Positions 10,556 to 22,883 of a stretch of DNA of 64,000 nt are shown in pieces. Under the pieces are notes generated by a model. It was not told the DNA's origin, ran no database searches, and was given only the letters and a program-made list of their open reading frames with translations. The first letter of the stretch is position 1; every line of letters starts with the position of its first letter. The position numbers and the translations under genes are program-made. The stretch lies in NCBI GenBank assembly GCA_039000515.1, contig JBCFYV010009882.1:56719277-56783276 (forward strand). The letters are read 5' to 3'. This stretch comes from Timema cristinae. Its lineage: Eukaryota > Arthropoda > Insecta > Phasmatodea > Timematidae.

Positions 10556-13098
10556 GAAAGAGGGTATTATTAAAAATAACTAAACGGCCAGTAAAAAATC
10601 TCTATATACTTTCGCACTTGCATTGTAAACACCACCACGATAGGGTTTTTTTAGTGGGAAATAAAAATCATTTTGATTATTAACATTATGGTAATATAAA
10701 TGTAATAACTTGTTTAAAGATGTTTGCAAATTATTGATTAGTAAATTTATTCACACTTTAAATCAGTCCATAGAGTGACTCGATAAAATGTTGGTATTTA
10801 TTATAATCTATCTTTAATTCTGTACTATGAATTCTAATAGGATTGAAATAGTCTTAAATCTTTACTAGAAGCTAGCGCTTAATATATAAATCAAATATTA
10901 TAGATTGTATATTTTAATATATTATAAAGTTAAATAAAATATATTATGTAAAATATATATATTATATATATAGTAATTTTATTATAAATTAAATATATAT
11001 AGTAATACAATATATAAAACATAATTATATGTAATATATTTTATATAATGTATATCTGAATCAAATATTTTTTTTATCCTTTCCCGAGCAATTAATGATT
11101 ATAAGGGGTCAATTAAATTAATTACACTACTGAGAGACTATTATATTATAATATATATATATACACAATAAAAAAATATTGATAAAGGAAAACTAAACCA
11201 ATATATATATTGTAAGTAGCGTGTGTATTCCATACATACATACATACAAATATAATATATATTAATTTTATTATTAAAATATCATTTTATACACGATTCC
11301 AATTATTTAGATTGAGAACAATTTTTCAGAAAACATGAATAAAAATCATAATAATAATAAAAAATTTGTAACACAGTGATTAACTCTAAAAATTATTATA
11401 TATTTACGACTGTTTAAATAAATACTTATTATTTATATGCTAGTGAGTAATAGTGATAAATTTCTTATTTTAAAATATCGGTCATGTTTTCACTTAGTTT
11501 TTTGAAAGGAAAGCCATCCCTATTTTATCTTCAGTCCCTTTTTCTTCCTAGAAACATTTCATCTTCAAATTCCCATCTATCCCAAATTTCAATTTCAATG
11601 ATGCCTATACTATTTTCACTAGAATTGTAAGATTTCTACTAATTATGGTCACTTATTTTCTCATTAGCCAGGAGAAAAAAAATTGTTGATCGTTAAAATA
11701 TCTCATCTCAAATATCTTGCCTATGGACACAAACCAAATCTCTTATTTTTCATCTTCCTTATTTTAGTTTATAATACAATATAAAATCTACTTCAGACAT
11801 TTTTTAATAGAGATCAGATTCCAAAGAGTTATTAAAATCCAATAAGTGATACAGTAATGCTACGGAGGGTGTTTTTTCTTTTAGAAAACTGAGGTGAAAT
11901 TAAGTTACGAAGTTTTTTACGGTATGAAATTATCACGTTACGAAGTAATTTTTTTTTTTGTAGCACAAAAGGCGAAGAATAAAATAACCTTGCTTTCACA
12001 ACTAAAGTTGTTATTTTTTCTTAAGATTACAAAGAAATAGAAGGGAATACATATTTTTTTACTCTTATTGGATATTATGGGCTACATTTTGTATCTACAT
12101 TTTCAAACACAAAATATTAAACTGACTTATAACTTTTGTTTCATATTATTACATACCACATATTGAGAAACTAAAGTAATAAATTGGTTTTATTAATTTG
12201 TATTTCAAAATCAATAGATTTTTGTATCAATTCAAGACTGTATGTGATCTTACTTAAAATAAAATAGACAAGATATCATATTTGACTTATGAACATAATC
12301 TTTCATATCTTTTATATTAGTGTTCATCATGTGCAATATTTGAAATAAAACCATATTTTTATAATGGTATTATTAATTGTAAGACCACATCATTATCTGC
12401 TCTCACAATAAACTAAACATGTAAAAGCACCAGTCATTAAAAATTTAAAACATATTTTTAACATAACTCTACTTGATATTTAAATATATACTTTTACCAT
12501 TCTTCATTGCCATGTTGTCGGAATAAGACGCATAATAATTATTCCTTTAAGACGCAAAGAGAAAGAAAATTTATTCGGCGTGGAGTTTAAAAATAGGATC
12601 AAAATTAATAATGATTAATCTAGATAATCTAAGATATTGCAGAGAAGAGTTTTATAAATAAAATTATACTAAAAAAATATTTTCCCTCTTCAACATTACT
12701 ATTTGTAAACAAATATATGTATAGGCTTCCATTCACACAAATACATGAGTATATAGAAAGTAATATGTATACCTCAGTATGTAATGTACGTATAAATAAT
12801 TACTAGAGTAGTTATAAATAAATCTTTCTCACTCAATGATATAAGCATAGGAATACACACAAATTAAGAGGGTACACATACAATAATATAAAGGATGTAC
12901 CACAGCATGTGGGACTCCCTTGTCAATATGTCTATTAAATTCAATAATATTTTTCGACTGTTTCTTGATCACTTAAATGATTATATTAATTTATTTTTAC
13001 ATTAATATTATTAAATTTTTAGTTGTGTCTATTTTTAATACTCATAATATTGGCTAGTGACTAATTGTTTTTCCAAACAGTTTTAATTACAGTTTTTA
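10553..13098. other. AT-rich sequence with scattered TA tracts, no gene
   Basis: Includes TA-rich stretches at about 10905-11045 and a (CATA)n stretch near 11231-11249. No coding or RNA signature noticed. Confidence 0.5.
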
Positions 13099-13355
13099 AT
13101 ATTATTATTTAGCACCGCATCTTACTACCCATTCAGGCTAAACACTTAAGTACTTATTAGGTTAATGGAATAGGATTTGGAAAGGTTTAATTTAGAGGAA
13201 GTGAACCCACATTTACGTGGAGGGAGAGTAGAAAACCATCTAGGAAAATCCACCCGCAGTTCACCCAACCTAGATTCTAATTTTGATCTCCCCGTTCTCG
13301 GCAGTCAAGCTCAACACAAAACTAGCGCACTAGCCAACTATGCCACCGATTCAGG
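13099..13355 (-). mobile_element. SINE2 copy (full length or nearly so)
   Basis: Minus-strand SINE. On the plus strand the tail comes first (ATTATTATTTAGCACCGC, then CTTACTACCCATTC), then the body with CATTTACGTGGAGGGAGAG and GGAAAATCCACCCGCAGTTC, then the tRNA-like head (GATTCTAATTTTGATCTCCC as the inverted B-box region; CCACCGATTCAGG at the end). It is flanked by an 11-bp target duplication with one mismatch, TACAGTTTTTA (13088-13098) and TACAGTTCTTA (13356-13366). The 74-codon frame at 13177-13401 is inside it and is not a gene. Confidence 0.8.
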
Positions 13356-15827
13356 TACAGTTCTTACAAACTTGAATCATTATTTATGTAAACGTAGGTA
13401 GGTGGTTTAATATTTGCAAATTATTTATGTTATATTTAATAAGTATTTCACCTAGCTTGTTATTAATCGTAACATTCGTAGCATATACTCAGAAATAAAT
13501 TAATGTTTCTAAAATAATAAAAGAATCCTAGTAATGATTAAATATAATTTTAATTTCCAATAAAAATTAACATAAAGTTTTTTATGTATTAAAATATTAT
13601 CACAACAAAAGAGACTTTTATAAGAGATAAAATAAAAACCAATGGTAAAGGTTATGTTGTTTTAAAAAAGGCCTTGTTGCATATATGTGTAATTAAAATT
13701 ACAATCAATTATTTTATAACACTTCTTTAAAATGGCCTACTATACGTGACATCCTTCCATCCACTCGCTTTCATTTTTGTTTCATCTTCTCTTCAAATCG
13801 CCTCAACATTCCAAAACATGATTGCTAGGTTATGATATGTCATGTTTCAGGGGCTTTAGAACTTCTTATTCTCCTTCTCTACAAGATTTTTCTTTATTTT
13901 CTTGCCATCTCTGTCTTCATTTTTTTTTTTTTACTTATCTTTTTTAGTATTATTTATTTGAAAAGTTGTGCTTTGAAATATCAAGTCAGTTTCGTTTCAT
14001 CCCACTTGAGCCAATAATGAGTTCTTGATTTGATTCGGTCTTAACCCGATGCTGCTAGGGCCATGGAGTGCTCAGCTCCATAACGAGATTCTAATAGCAA
14101 TCTCACTCCAATATAGGAGCTTTAAATATATTTGGACATTTATATCAAGCATTACATTATGATAGACTTGGTTGTAGGAAATAATGTTAAGTCTAGTCTT
14201 AACCTTTGATTTAAAACTTGTTAAATAAACATGATATAAAATTATCCTGTATGGTTTATTTTCATTTATTAAAAAACAAAATTAGTATTACAAATTAGTC
14301 GTACTAAAATCAATTATTATAAATGTTGATTTATTTTAAATATAATAGGTTTGAATATAAAGTTAATATATAGATTAATTATAAGTGTTATAATGAATAT
14401 AATAATATAGGTTTAATTTTTTATGCTAACATATATATTTAATAAATTTTATGATTTTATTTTTATTTATTAATTATTCAATATTTTATTAAAATGAGTA
14501 TAAAGACGATAGAAGAATAATCAGTTAAAGTATTAATTTTTGGACATATTTATATTTTATTCTTAGCTGCTCTATACCTATTTGTCTGGAAATCAAAAAA
14601 TGTAATAGAATTACTAAATAAAAAAGATTTCGTGCTAAATTAAGAGAAATCTCTTAACTAGTTTAGAAAATGATTGATTTCTATTCAAAATCACATTAAA
14701 TATTTACGAATCTCTAATATCAGAATTAGTTAAATATATATAAAAATACTGGTGGCTTAAAAAATTGTTTTGTAGTATAATGACACATTTGAATCAATGT
14801 GCTTCTGTGTGAATTATAAACTATAGATAAAAACTGGATTACACATTGGGTATTCAAATAGGCAATTTCAATGTATTATAAAAATAGTAAAATCTAAGAG
14901 AATTAAAAAGTCGTAGCAGTCAATAATTAAAAAAAAGTTTGAAACCAACAAAATGTGGACAAATATGATAAAATCAACATATAACATATAATGACTATAA
15001 TAAATATTACAGCCAGAATTTTTCCCTTCTTTCTAATTTCTCATTATTATTATTATATACCTATGCCTACTTGAAATTGGTCGATGAAAATGTTACAAAA
15101 TGCCTTCAGGTTTACATGTGTACTTAATCAAAATATATATATGTTTGAGTGATTTAATTCAAAATCACTTGAGGACTCACAAAACCATAAAATACAATTA
15201 ATTATGAAGACCATGTCTTTATGAAGAAATCAGGTGTTAATAATCTTCTCAACAAGCTTTTTAAATCAATTTAGTCTTTTTTTTAACACTTTGTTTGTTA
15301 TTAGTATTCCTCTATGAAAATAATACTCACGATAGAAATACATACAGGATAAAATAATCATAAAAGATTTGAGGAGGAGAAAATGTAATTATACTTTGTT
15401 GTTTATTTTTAATACTTTGATTCATACAGTCTACACTAATTTTAACTACGCTATTAGAAAGGGAATTAGCATAATAGAAGTTATTAGAAATGTACCTGCA
15501 TATACATAGACGGTGACTTAAAATCACAGGAAAATAAACTTTCATAATATAATGACCTACCTGTTACCACTAAACCATACTAATTAATCCCAACAGTGAA
15601 TACGCGTAAAACTAGCATCATCATGAAAATAAAATTAAGAAATTCATATTTTCCATCATTATTTACTTAAAGAAGAAATGTAAGTAGTTTAAACAGACAA
15701 TTCAAAATAACTAGAATGTATTAATGTACTATTTAATTACCATCTGTTCTATAGAAATTTTACTATGCTGATACTTGAAAAATGATTCAATGACTATTTT
15801 GTGATGATGCGCTTCAATACGCCACAC

Positions 15828-15828
<1 letters not shown>
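13356..15828. other. AT-rich sequence, no gene
   Basis: Nothing recognised apart from a GC-richer patch at 14030-14110 that contains GGCCATGGAGTG, a 12-mer also present at the 3' end of the SINE4 copy near 50805. That may be a fragment of the same family, but the match is short. Confidence 0.45.

Positions 15829-15868
<40 letters not shown>
15829..15868. repeat. (AAT)n microsatellite
   Basis: Thirteen or so uninterrupted AAT units. The immediate flanks form a short inverted repeat (CACACATA on the left, TATGTGTA on the right). No SINE body is visible next to it, unlike most AAT runs in this window. The Tyr-rich minus-strand frame over it is an artefact. Confidence 0.95.
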
Positions 15869-16493
15869 CAGTATGTGTAGTGTTTAACTTAACCAGAGAG
15901 TGTACCGTATGACATATCTGTAAACCTCTTATTTGGGATACCCCTTTTCCATTTTCCATTTGAGATGGCGTTATTAGGGTGTATTTTTGTCAAATAATTT
16001 AGCCATAATCACTCTAGTATAAATTGTTATGCCATTCCTTAAAATATAGCCTCTTTGTTTTTAGAGTAAAGTTAAGTCACTAGCCAACTTGAAGTTATGA
16101 CTTAGCAAGAGAAGATTTTGAATCCACGAATGTCTGAGTAGAAACAAAATATAGTTGAACGAAATCTAAAATAATTTTTCAAGTTCTTTGTTGAAAAACG
16201 ATGCTTTAGTAAAGGTGTGTCCAAAATGCAGGGCAATAACCAAAGGACAGCGAGATAGGAATAAAATAAGGTTTACCGATGTTTAACATAGGCAGTGATT
16301 CTATGTATTTGTATTTGTTATTTTCTGTTTTTAAATTTAATTAATATTGTTTTTACAAGGTTTTATTATGTGTCCTCCGTTTACCATGAAAGGCGATATA
16401 TCCTGAATGGTTACGTCAAGGTGTAATTTATAAGATAATCGAAAATGTAATACGTCAATGTAAGAATGAAACCTTTCACTGTAAACAGAAACT
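15869..16493. other. AT-rich sequence, no gene
   Basis: No feature recognised. Confidence 0.5.
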
Positions 16494-16760
16494 GGCCCCG
16501 TGGTATAGTCGTCAGTTCACCTGGCTATAAGCTTAAGGGTCACGGGTTCAATTCCTGGCTAGTAACTTGGGTATTTTTCCTGGAAGGAAGTTTGGTTAGT
16601 TAAAATAAGTAACAATGATTTCAACTGGTTCCACAACCTCATATTGACTACCACCATCATCTCATATCATCGGGACATGGAAAGAGACCCCACGGAGAGG
16701 ATGTGCGATTAGTAAATTTGGTCGTTCGTTGCATTAATACAGGCAAATCTTTCCACAAAC
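16494..16760 (+). mobile_element. tRNA-derived SINE of a third type (SINE3)
   Basis: The head looks like a tRNA: GGCCCCGTGGTATAGTCGTC carries an A-box-like TGGTATAGTCG, and CACGGGTTCAATTCCTGG about 45 bp on is a B box (GGTTCAATTCC). The acceptor stem does not pair and there is no matching 3' arm, so it is not a working tRNA gene. The following ~190 bp (TGGAAAGAGACCCCACGGAG near 16678) is an unrelated body. I see only this copy in the window. No target duplication found. Confidence 0.55.
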
Positions 16761-17028
16761 TAAGCTAAAAATATTGTAGACAATATAATTATATTTTAAA
16801 TGGAGTGTACATTTACAGCTGTCTATTAATAATTTCTTCATTTGTAAAGCTTAAGAATAGGTTATTTTATTAACTATATGGTTTACTGAAGTTTTACCTG
16901 AACTGTGGCAATATACTTAATTTAAACAAAAATAAATGTCTTGAGTTCTATTATTAATTACTGCAAACCATTTTGAGATAAATCTTCGATAATCAATATT
17001 TTTTAAAACCATACTATTTGTTATTTTT

Positions 17029-17278
17029 TGTTTACTTAGCTACGCATTTTACTCCCTCTTTGGGTTATAGGTATATGTACAAATTACGCCAATGTGTAAG
17101 GGATGAGGACGATTGAATTTAAAGGAAGGGTACCCGCATTTGCGTGGATTTAGGTGGTAACAGTTTTGGAAAAACTACCTTCAGGGCACCCTACCTATAT
17201 TTGAACCCTGATCTCCTTGTCATCGATAGTCTAGTCCAACATTAGAATGATACCTTAGGCCGTGTGGCCACCGATAAG
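17029..17278 (-). mobile_element. SINE2 copy, diverged
   Basis: On the plus strand: diverged tail (TACGCATTTTACTCCC), body with CCGCATTTGCGTGG and GGAAAAACTACCTTCAGGG, then the inverted head with TTTGAACCCTGATCTCC (B box) and GGCCGTGTGGCCACCG (A box end). Flanked by a 9-bp duplication GTTATTTTT at 17020-17028 and 17279-17287. The head reads as a Leu/Ser-tRNA derivative (GTGGCC...GTCTAAGG pattern on the minus strand). Confidence 0.8.
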
Positions 17279-17489
17279 GTTATTTTTGGGTAAATGGTGT
17301 ATGGACAACCTGAAATTAAGACAGGTTCTATGGATCTATCCAACATATAAACACATAATTTTAAAATAAATCATGTATAAAAAAATGTAAATATTGTTGC
17401 CAATGGTATTTATATCTACTTATAGGCCTTTACGGGTGAATGTTAAGAAATGTGCAGTGGCAATTACTTTATTAGATGGTGAGCAATCT

Positions 17490-17880
17490 TAGGTTTGAAT
17501 AACGAGATCTATTTAACCATAGTTGGTGCGAGCGCTCATCAGTTGGATTGTCTATCTATGATATTGTTCCAGCCGGACCAGACTAAGCGTGTAGATTACC
17601 ATGTTAGCAGGTGGTCCAAGGGTCCAGAATGGCAGCCTAGCCTCGCCTCACCTCACCTCACTTCTACACACCAACAGCCCTTCAGGAAATGAGATGGGTC
17701 TCCCAGAACCCGATGAGCTCAAACCCGCCTCGTCCCTTCTCTGTTCTGTCCGTCTGTCAAAATCTCCCGCGCGCGAAGCTGTCAAATCTCCCCATCTACT
17801 CCTGCCTGCTTGCTTGCTATGCCGTTCCTTTACTTGTTCAGGATTCTCCACCCTGGGGAGTTCCTAAATGGTGAACTGCA
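17490..17880. other. GC- and CpG-rich island, unidentified
   Basis: A sharp 300-400 bp GC-rich island in AT-rich surroundings, with a CCTCACCTCACCTCACTT short tandem near 17643-17662 and a CCCGCGCGCGAAG stretch near 17766-17778. Several overlapping frames of 60-88 codons exist on both strands simply because stops are rare in GC-rich DNA; none has recognisable motifs. It could be a promoter, a retrotransposon 5' UTR or an LTR fragment. I cannot choose between these from the sequence. Confidence 0.4.
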
Positions 17881-18254
17881 AGAAACGACCAGGCTGCACG
17901 GTTTGGAAAAGAAGTAGAGCTATAGATGTATCGTGGAGTATATTGTGGAGAGAAACATTATTTGACAGATTAACATTTTAATATTGGATGTTCACGTATA
18001 CTACAAAAGTTTTAATCCGATCAATATGTAAACCGTACATTTGTAAAATCTTGCTGAAATATTTATTAAAGCTTGTCTATGAACTTTAAAACAAGATATA
18101 GGTTCATATTCTAATAAAGTGATTAAACATTACATTAATTTAGATTATTTCTAAAGGTCAGAGACTGCTACGATTATCTTACTGAATAAATAGCAATATC
18201 TTATTGAAATCCTAAAACTAAAAGAAGGTTACCAATTTGTAAGCAAAGTCCTAA
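17881..18254. other. AT-rich spacer
   Basis: No feature recognised. Confidence 0.5.
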
Positions 18255-19062
18255 AGGCGGGTATCCACTAATGCGTATCCGCGTATCGTGTCATCGTGGC
18301 GTATCATCAAGTGATACGTTACGGTGCAACACTGATTATTTTTCGTATCATCACTTCGTATCCATGTTATAATGGAGGACACGAGACTACGATACGTATT
18401 GAACTCTATAGTTCAGTTTTAATTATTCTTCAGCAGTGTAAACATCTCTGCAAATAGTGGCAGCATCTTATATTTTCATTCACTATATGATTTTGAAAAA
18501 TAAGAAACGAAAATCAGCACTTTGGTGGGTGTCAAAATTGTAGGATAGTAGGGAGGTGAACAGTGGAACAAGTTTATTGGCTGATTTGAATCTTCAGTAT
18601 ATCAGTGAATTGTACAAAAATTTCCCTAGAATGCACCAAACTGATTTTAAGTTTGGTTATCTTCAATTGAGTAAAAAATGTCCAAACAAGATACTATATG
18701 TATGTTTCTATCAACCGTATGGTTTCCTACTAATTCCACTCAATTGGGCCAAATTATAGTAATAACAACAATAAACGAAAGAACCGTACTAAAAAAATCC
18801 AAATAACTACAAAAAGTTTATTCTGGGCGCCCTCGACAACAATGAGCGTGCAACGCGGTAGATTAGTAGCCCATCCACATATGTTTCAACCTAGTGCCGT
18901 ATCATTCCTCTGTTGGGAGGACGAAAAACGAACAGATGGCCGATAAGGCCCGTTGCGTATCTTTGTATCATATTTGCCACATCACTTTGCAACGATTTCC
19001 CGTCTCCACTGATAAGCATTGGTGACACGATACGCTGATATGCAACAAATGGACATCCGCCT
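18255..19062 (+). mobile_element. Internally deleted PIF/Harbinger-type DNA transposon
   Basis: Both ends are inverted repeats of about 45 bp. The left starts AGGCGGGTATCCACTAATG and the right, read on the minus strand, AGGCGGATGTCCATTTGTTG; both continue to GCGTATCGTGTCA. The flanking triplets are TAA (18252-18254) and CAA (19063-19065), compatible with a mutated 3-bp TAA target duplication typical of PIF/Harbinger. The interior holds only the N-terminal part of a transposase gene (listed separately); the catalytic DDE core is missing. At about 808 bp it is far shorter than autonomous members, which points to an internal deletion. Confidence 0.75.
18495..18680 (+). pseudogene. Harbinger-type transposase N-terminal fragment
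   Basis: The plus-strand frame reads LWWVSKL, then GTSLLADLNLQYISELYKNF, then PRMHQTDFKF. This is the N-terminal segment typical of HARBI1-like transposases (a WW-x-x motif followed by LYKNF-x-RM-x-x-x-x-FEFL). One stop lies between the WWVSKL part and the rest, and homology ends near 18680, before the DDE catalytic domain. The frame is nominally open to 18759. Non-functional relic inside the element at 18255-19062. Confidence 0.7.
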
Positions 19063-20402
19063 CAAGACTAATTTTATAGTGCACACTATCGGGATTTATT
19101 AATTTTATTACACTTACACCTACATCAGTGGACGCATGATCTAAAAAATCATTCTGCAATTAAACTTGAATTCCGGGAGATCAGGGCTCAAATCACACTC
19201 GGCTGAAATTAGCACAATCTTTGGTTACAATTAATTTTAAAATCTATTTGAATAATTTATAGACCTTCTTAATATTGTTAAGATAGTAACACTAGGTTAA
19301 CAATTTACCTTCTTATGCACCGATAAGATGGCTTTCCTGTTAGTTTACCACTCAGGTTAAGTTATAAAAACATTAAAAGTTACACATTCTTGTGTTTATT
19401 CTTTTGATATTAGCCTAGTAATATATTTTAAACCTAAACCTTTTTATCTAATCCAGAGAAGGCTTTAACGTTTTTAATGGTGATTTTAACGACAATCAAC
19501 ATAGTAGATACAATCAGTAATTTTCTTTTTTTCCCTACAAATCTTACTACACTACATATTTATACTAATTTGATAACACTTATGGTTAAGGATGAATATT
19601 GTAGAATTTAAAATAAACTCAAGAATAATTGCATGAAGGGAGTGTGGACATATGAAAAAACAACATCATTATATCAAGTAAGGATCTCAATCCATACTAG
19701 ATGACTAAATTATTTGAGCAACTTGACATTTAGTCTACGTTCTCATTACTATGGGTTAATCTACATTTTAATTAATTAAATCGTTCGGTACAAAATAAAA
19801 TTAAGAGAACGTGCTTAAGCATTAAAAATTAATAGTCAGCCATGATGGAATTTCTTAAATTTAAATAAATAACCTGAATTAGTTAAATACGCATCACTCC
19901 ATTATCAATTTAATTTTCGTGTTATCATAAAGTACAAACAATTGTATTCTAGTTTCGAAAATGTCCAAAATTTGTCGCTATTACTTGAACTTCTTTGGTC
20001 GTGTGTATTTTTTCGAATTATAGTTAATTCTGCAAAGTCAACGGTAATAGCTATAACTAAAATAATATTCCTACCACCATCAAATTTTAATATATAGCAT
20101 GAATAAATATATTTTCAAAAAGATAAAAATACCTATATATGACCATTGACACAAAACTGATATGATTAAAACGTATAGAAGAAACAAAAAAGCAAAGCCA
20201 GTGTTAATTAAATTACAACCCCATTTACAAGGACAGCAACTAGACCAGAGATACAAATAACCATTTACAAAATGGCAATACAACACATTATCTTCAATGT
20301 ATGTGTAGGAAGGAGCTACGCAGTGAATACACATCTCAATAAACTACAAACGATTCAAAACCAAATAACCAGACTAATACAGGAGTGGATCTAAGAATGA
20401 AA
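19063..20402. other. AT-rich sequence, no gene
   Basis: The 84-codon minus frame at 20080-20334 is hydrophobic and AT-driven, and I see no family motif in it. Confidence 0.5.
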
Positions 20403-20613
20403 ATCTATCACCCTTTTGGGTTATACGCACAAGTACTAATTATGCTAATGTGTTAGTAATTGGGAAGGTTGAATATAGAGAAAGTGATCCCGCATTTGCG
20501 TGGAGGAAGGGGGAATACCAATTAGGGAAAACCACCCCCAGTTTACACGAGCAAGATTCAAACCTCCGTCTCCCCATCCTCAGTAGTCTAGCTCAGCACA
20601 AAACTAGCACCAG
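20403..20613 (-). mobile_element. SINE2 copy, head truncated
   Basis: On the plus strand: tail stub CCCTTTTGGGTTATACGCAC, then body with CCGCATTTGCGTGGAGG and GGGAAAACCACCCCCAG, inverted B box GATTCAAACCTCCG, ending within the head near ACTAGCACC. The (AAT)n end and the terminal tail are missing and no target duplication is visible. The 60-codon plus frame at 20450-20632 is the SINE, not a gene. Confidence 0.75.
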
Positions 20614-21146
20614 GGAGGTAACAAATATATAATAATTTCACAAACTCACATTCAATTTCATAATTAATAAAGTGCAATATATAACAATATTTCATTATAG
20701 AAAATTATAGGTGGCAAGTATTGTATTAAATAAACAACAACATAAAATTAGGATAAGGGTACGCGAAAGCAACCTGTAGCTCGCAAAACAAATCAGCCGG
20801 AGCCCCCTTCACTTGTCATTTAATGGCAGGTATGGTGAACATGACAATAGGAGAAAACCAGATGAGCTCACACTTTGCGGCTCGTTTTTGACTGATAAAA
20901 TCATAAGGACGCTCTTTCTTGATTTTACAATGTGAGACCGTTATATTTCTCCACGATATTATCATGTTTATTTTGGGTTAGAATATTTATCTCTTGGGCT
21001 CCACAATCTGGTTATTTTTACAGTCATTTAACCTTAATATATTTCATCCTTAATTTCAAACACCTTTGAGAAACAAATTGTTTTCTAATTCAAAATGTTA
21101 AACAGTTATACTTGTTTTTATTATTATTATTTTTATTATAATCAAT
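20614..21146. other. AT-rich spacer between SINEs
   Basis: A slightly GC-richer piece at 20755-20940 has no recognisable motif. An impure ATT-rich tract precedes the SINE1 tail from about 21118. Confidence 0.45.
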
Positions 21147-21426
21147 ATTATTATTATTATTATTAGCACTGCGTCTTACTACCTGTTCGGATTACACACA
21201 CGCTAATGTGTAATGGTAGGGTGATTGTGAGATGAAATGGAGGACCTACAGTTCAACGTGGGATCCAAACCACGGTGGAGGCCTGGCATTCCCCACATTC
21301 ATAAGATGTCTTGTCAGAGGTGAAGGAAAGGTTTAGTAATCAGATAAATCTGTGCCGGGACCGAGGATTGAACCCCGGAGCCCAGCACAGAAGTCCGACA
21401 CCTTACCCCTAGACCGCCAGGTCACC
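21147..21426 (-). mobile_element. SINE1 copy (full length)
   Basis: On the plus strand: (ATT)n tail, TAGCACTGCGTCTTACTACC, GTAATGGTAGGGTGATTGTG, then GGAGGACCTACAGTTCAACG, CGGTGGAGGCCTGGCATTCC, CACATTCATAAGATGTCTTG, and the inverted tRNA-like head ending GACCGCCAGGTCACC. In sense orientation the head has an A-box-like TGGCGGTCTAGGGGTAAGG and a B box GGTTCAATCC. No convincing target duplication was found for this copy. Confidence 0.9.
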
Positions 21427-21499
21427 CACTGTTGTTTGTAAAACCTTTGGATGTTGATCCTTTAAAGTTTGTTTTCTCAGGTTCTCAGATTATCTTGTT

Positions 21500-21900
21500 G
21501 GTCCTTTCGCCAAATTAAACTTAGTGTCAGACAATTTCTGCTAACCCTTTAAAAGGCCAGTTGTGGTTATATTTATTTTTGTCTGGTTTATTGACAAGGT
21601 CTGCGAGTAGGTAACACGAACATTGTATCATTCTAAGTTTGATAGTGCTTCACCCAATTTTACAATTTTGAGTTGAACATTCTAGTAGCCCTTAAAATTG
21701 TTAGTTATGATTATCATAGTTTTAACTTAGGCATCATTTACGGGCATTATCCACAAGTAGGTATTCATTTTAAGTCTAGACTTCACCCAATTGTGATATT
21801 CTCGCGCTTAATTGTATCCCTCAAAATAGCAGTTTAGTTAGATAAATATATTATATTCGCCTTATTAGATAAACTGTTTTACCATTTTTTTTATGTTCAT
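21500..21900. repeat. Degenerate tandem array, unit about 130-145 bp
   Basis: Related segments begin near 21505 (TTTCGCCAAATTAAAC), 21649 (CTTCACCCAATTTTAC) and 21781 (CTTCACCCAATTGTGA). Each continues through a CCCTT.AAA block and a GAGTAGG/CAAGTAGG block, with a third partial copy fading near 21900. Spacing is about 144 then 132 bp. It directly follows a SINE1 copy. Confidence 0.65.
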
Positions 21901-22845
21901 CTAGGCACTCTGACGACGGGTCTTGTCATGATCCATTCTCGGAGTTGTATGTCTCCTGATTTGTTTGGATTATACTTATGTGCTAAGCCCTTTACACGGC
22001 CGGATGTCCTTGTTAACGTTTTCTGTGTCATTCAGACACCTGAAGCCTTTCCACTATATTTAGCTTAGATATTGGCATTTGAGGTATTTTGCCTGGCTCT
22101 GGTTAAAAGGAGAATGTGGGTAACCCAATGCTCCTTGTGTTGAAATTTGCCTTTGAACGGGCCTGTTTTTATGTCGAGGGGTTAATATTTTTGTTGGCAT
22201 CGAGCTCAACCACTTACTGATGGAGCTTCTCTCCAATGGACTTTCCGTTTTCTGTCGTTAATATGATTGAATACAAATTTTAGATAATTTAAATTTTACC
22301 TTTAATCTGGGTCGGATCTATTTGTTTTTGATATGCAGCGATTTTGTCTCTAGCAAGTCTTATAAAATAACAGCTTTAACCATTTATTGTTAACACATTA
22401 TCATTTGATAAAAAGTGCTTTTCCCTTATTTCTTTTATCGGTAGGTTTATCGGTAGAATAGCAATACTATCGCTACCTAGTGACAGTCATAACAATAATG
22501 ATGAATAGAATGTGCTAAAAATAGTATCCTTAGTTTGGGATGGAATATTTTAATTTTTTCATAATAATAAAACCTAAAACAAACATGTTACTGGTGTATA
22601 TTAGGGTTATAATTTTTATTTTCTACACGTATTGGTATCCGTTTTGTATATGCTGGTTTAAATTGTTATGTGTATTTAACTAACACTTGTTTGTTTAATA
22701 TAAATTATATTAAAGGACTAACTTTTATGCCGAGAAAAATATACATACTGTCATTTTGTGTAATCGTAGCTACCAAGATCGAAATAATCTCAATTAGTAG
22801 GATAATTAGTGTTTTTTTATTCCATATCAAAAATCCTGTAATTTG
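21901..22845. other. Mixed-composition sequence, no gene
   Basis: Up to about 22260 the composition is less AT-rich than most of the window, but I see no coding frame or known repeat. Confidence 0.45.
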
Positions 22846-22883
22846 AAAAAAAAAAATATATATATATATTATATATATATATA
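22846..22883. repeat. A-run followed by (TA)n
   Basis: Eleven A residues, then TA repeats with one interruption. Simple-sequence repeat. Confidence 0.9.

Noticed and set aside
10297..10683. 128-codon frame rich in Ile and Tyr
   Set aside because: It is the translation of the TA/TATACACA microsatellite.
15729..15959. 76-codon frame with a Tyr run
   Set aside because: The run is the (AAT)n microsatellite read in the minus strand; the rest has no motif.
16494..16570. Possible tRNA gene (A- and B-box-like motifs)
   Set aside because: The acceptor stem does not pair and unrelated body sequence follows the B box, so it is a SINE head. The same holds for the heads at 26800, 27745, 36360 and 50512.
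17601..17867. 88-codon frame in the GC-rich island
   Set aside because: Several frames on both strands are open together, as expected where stop codons are rare; none shows a family motif.
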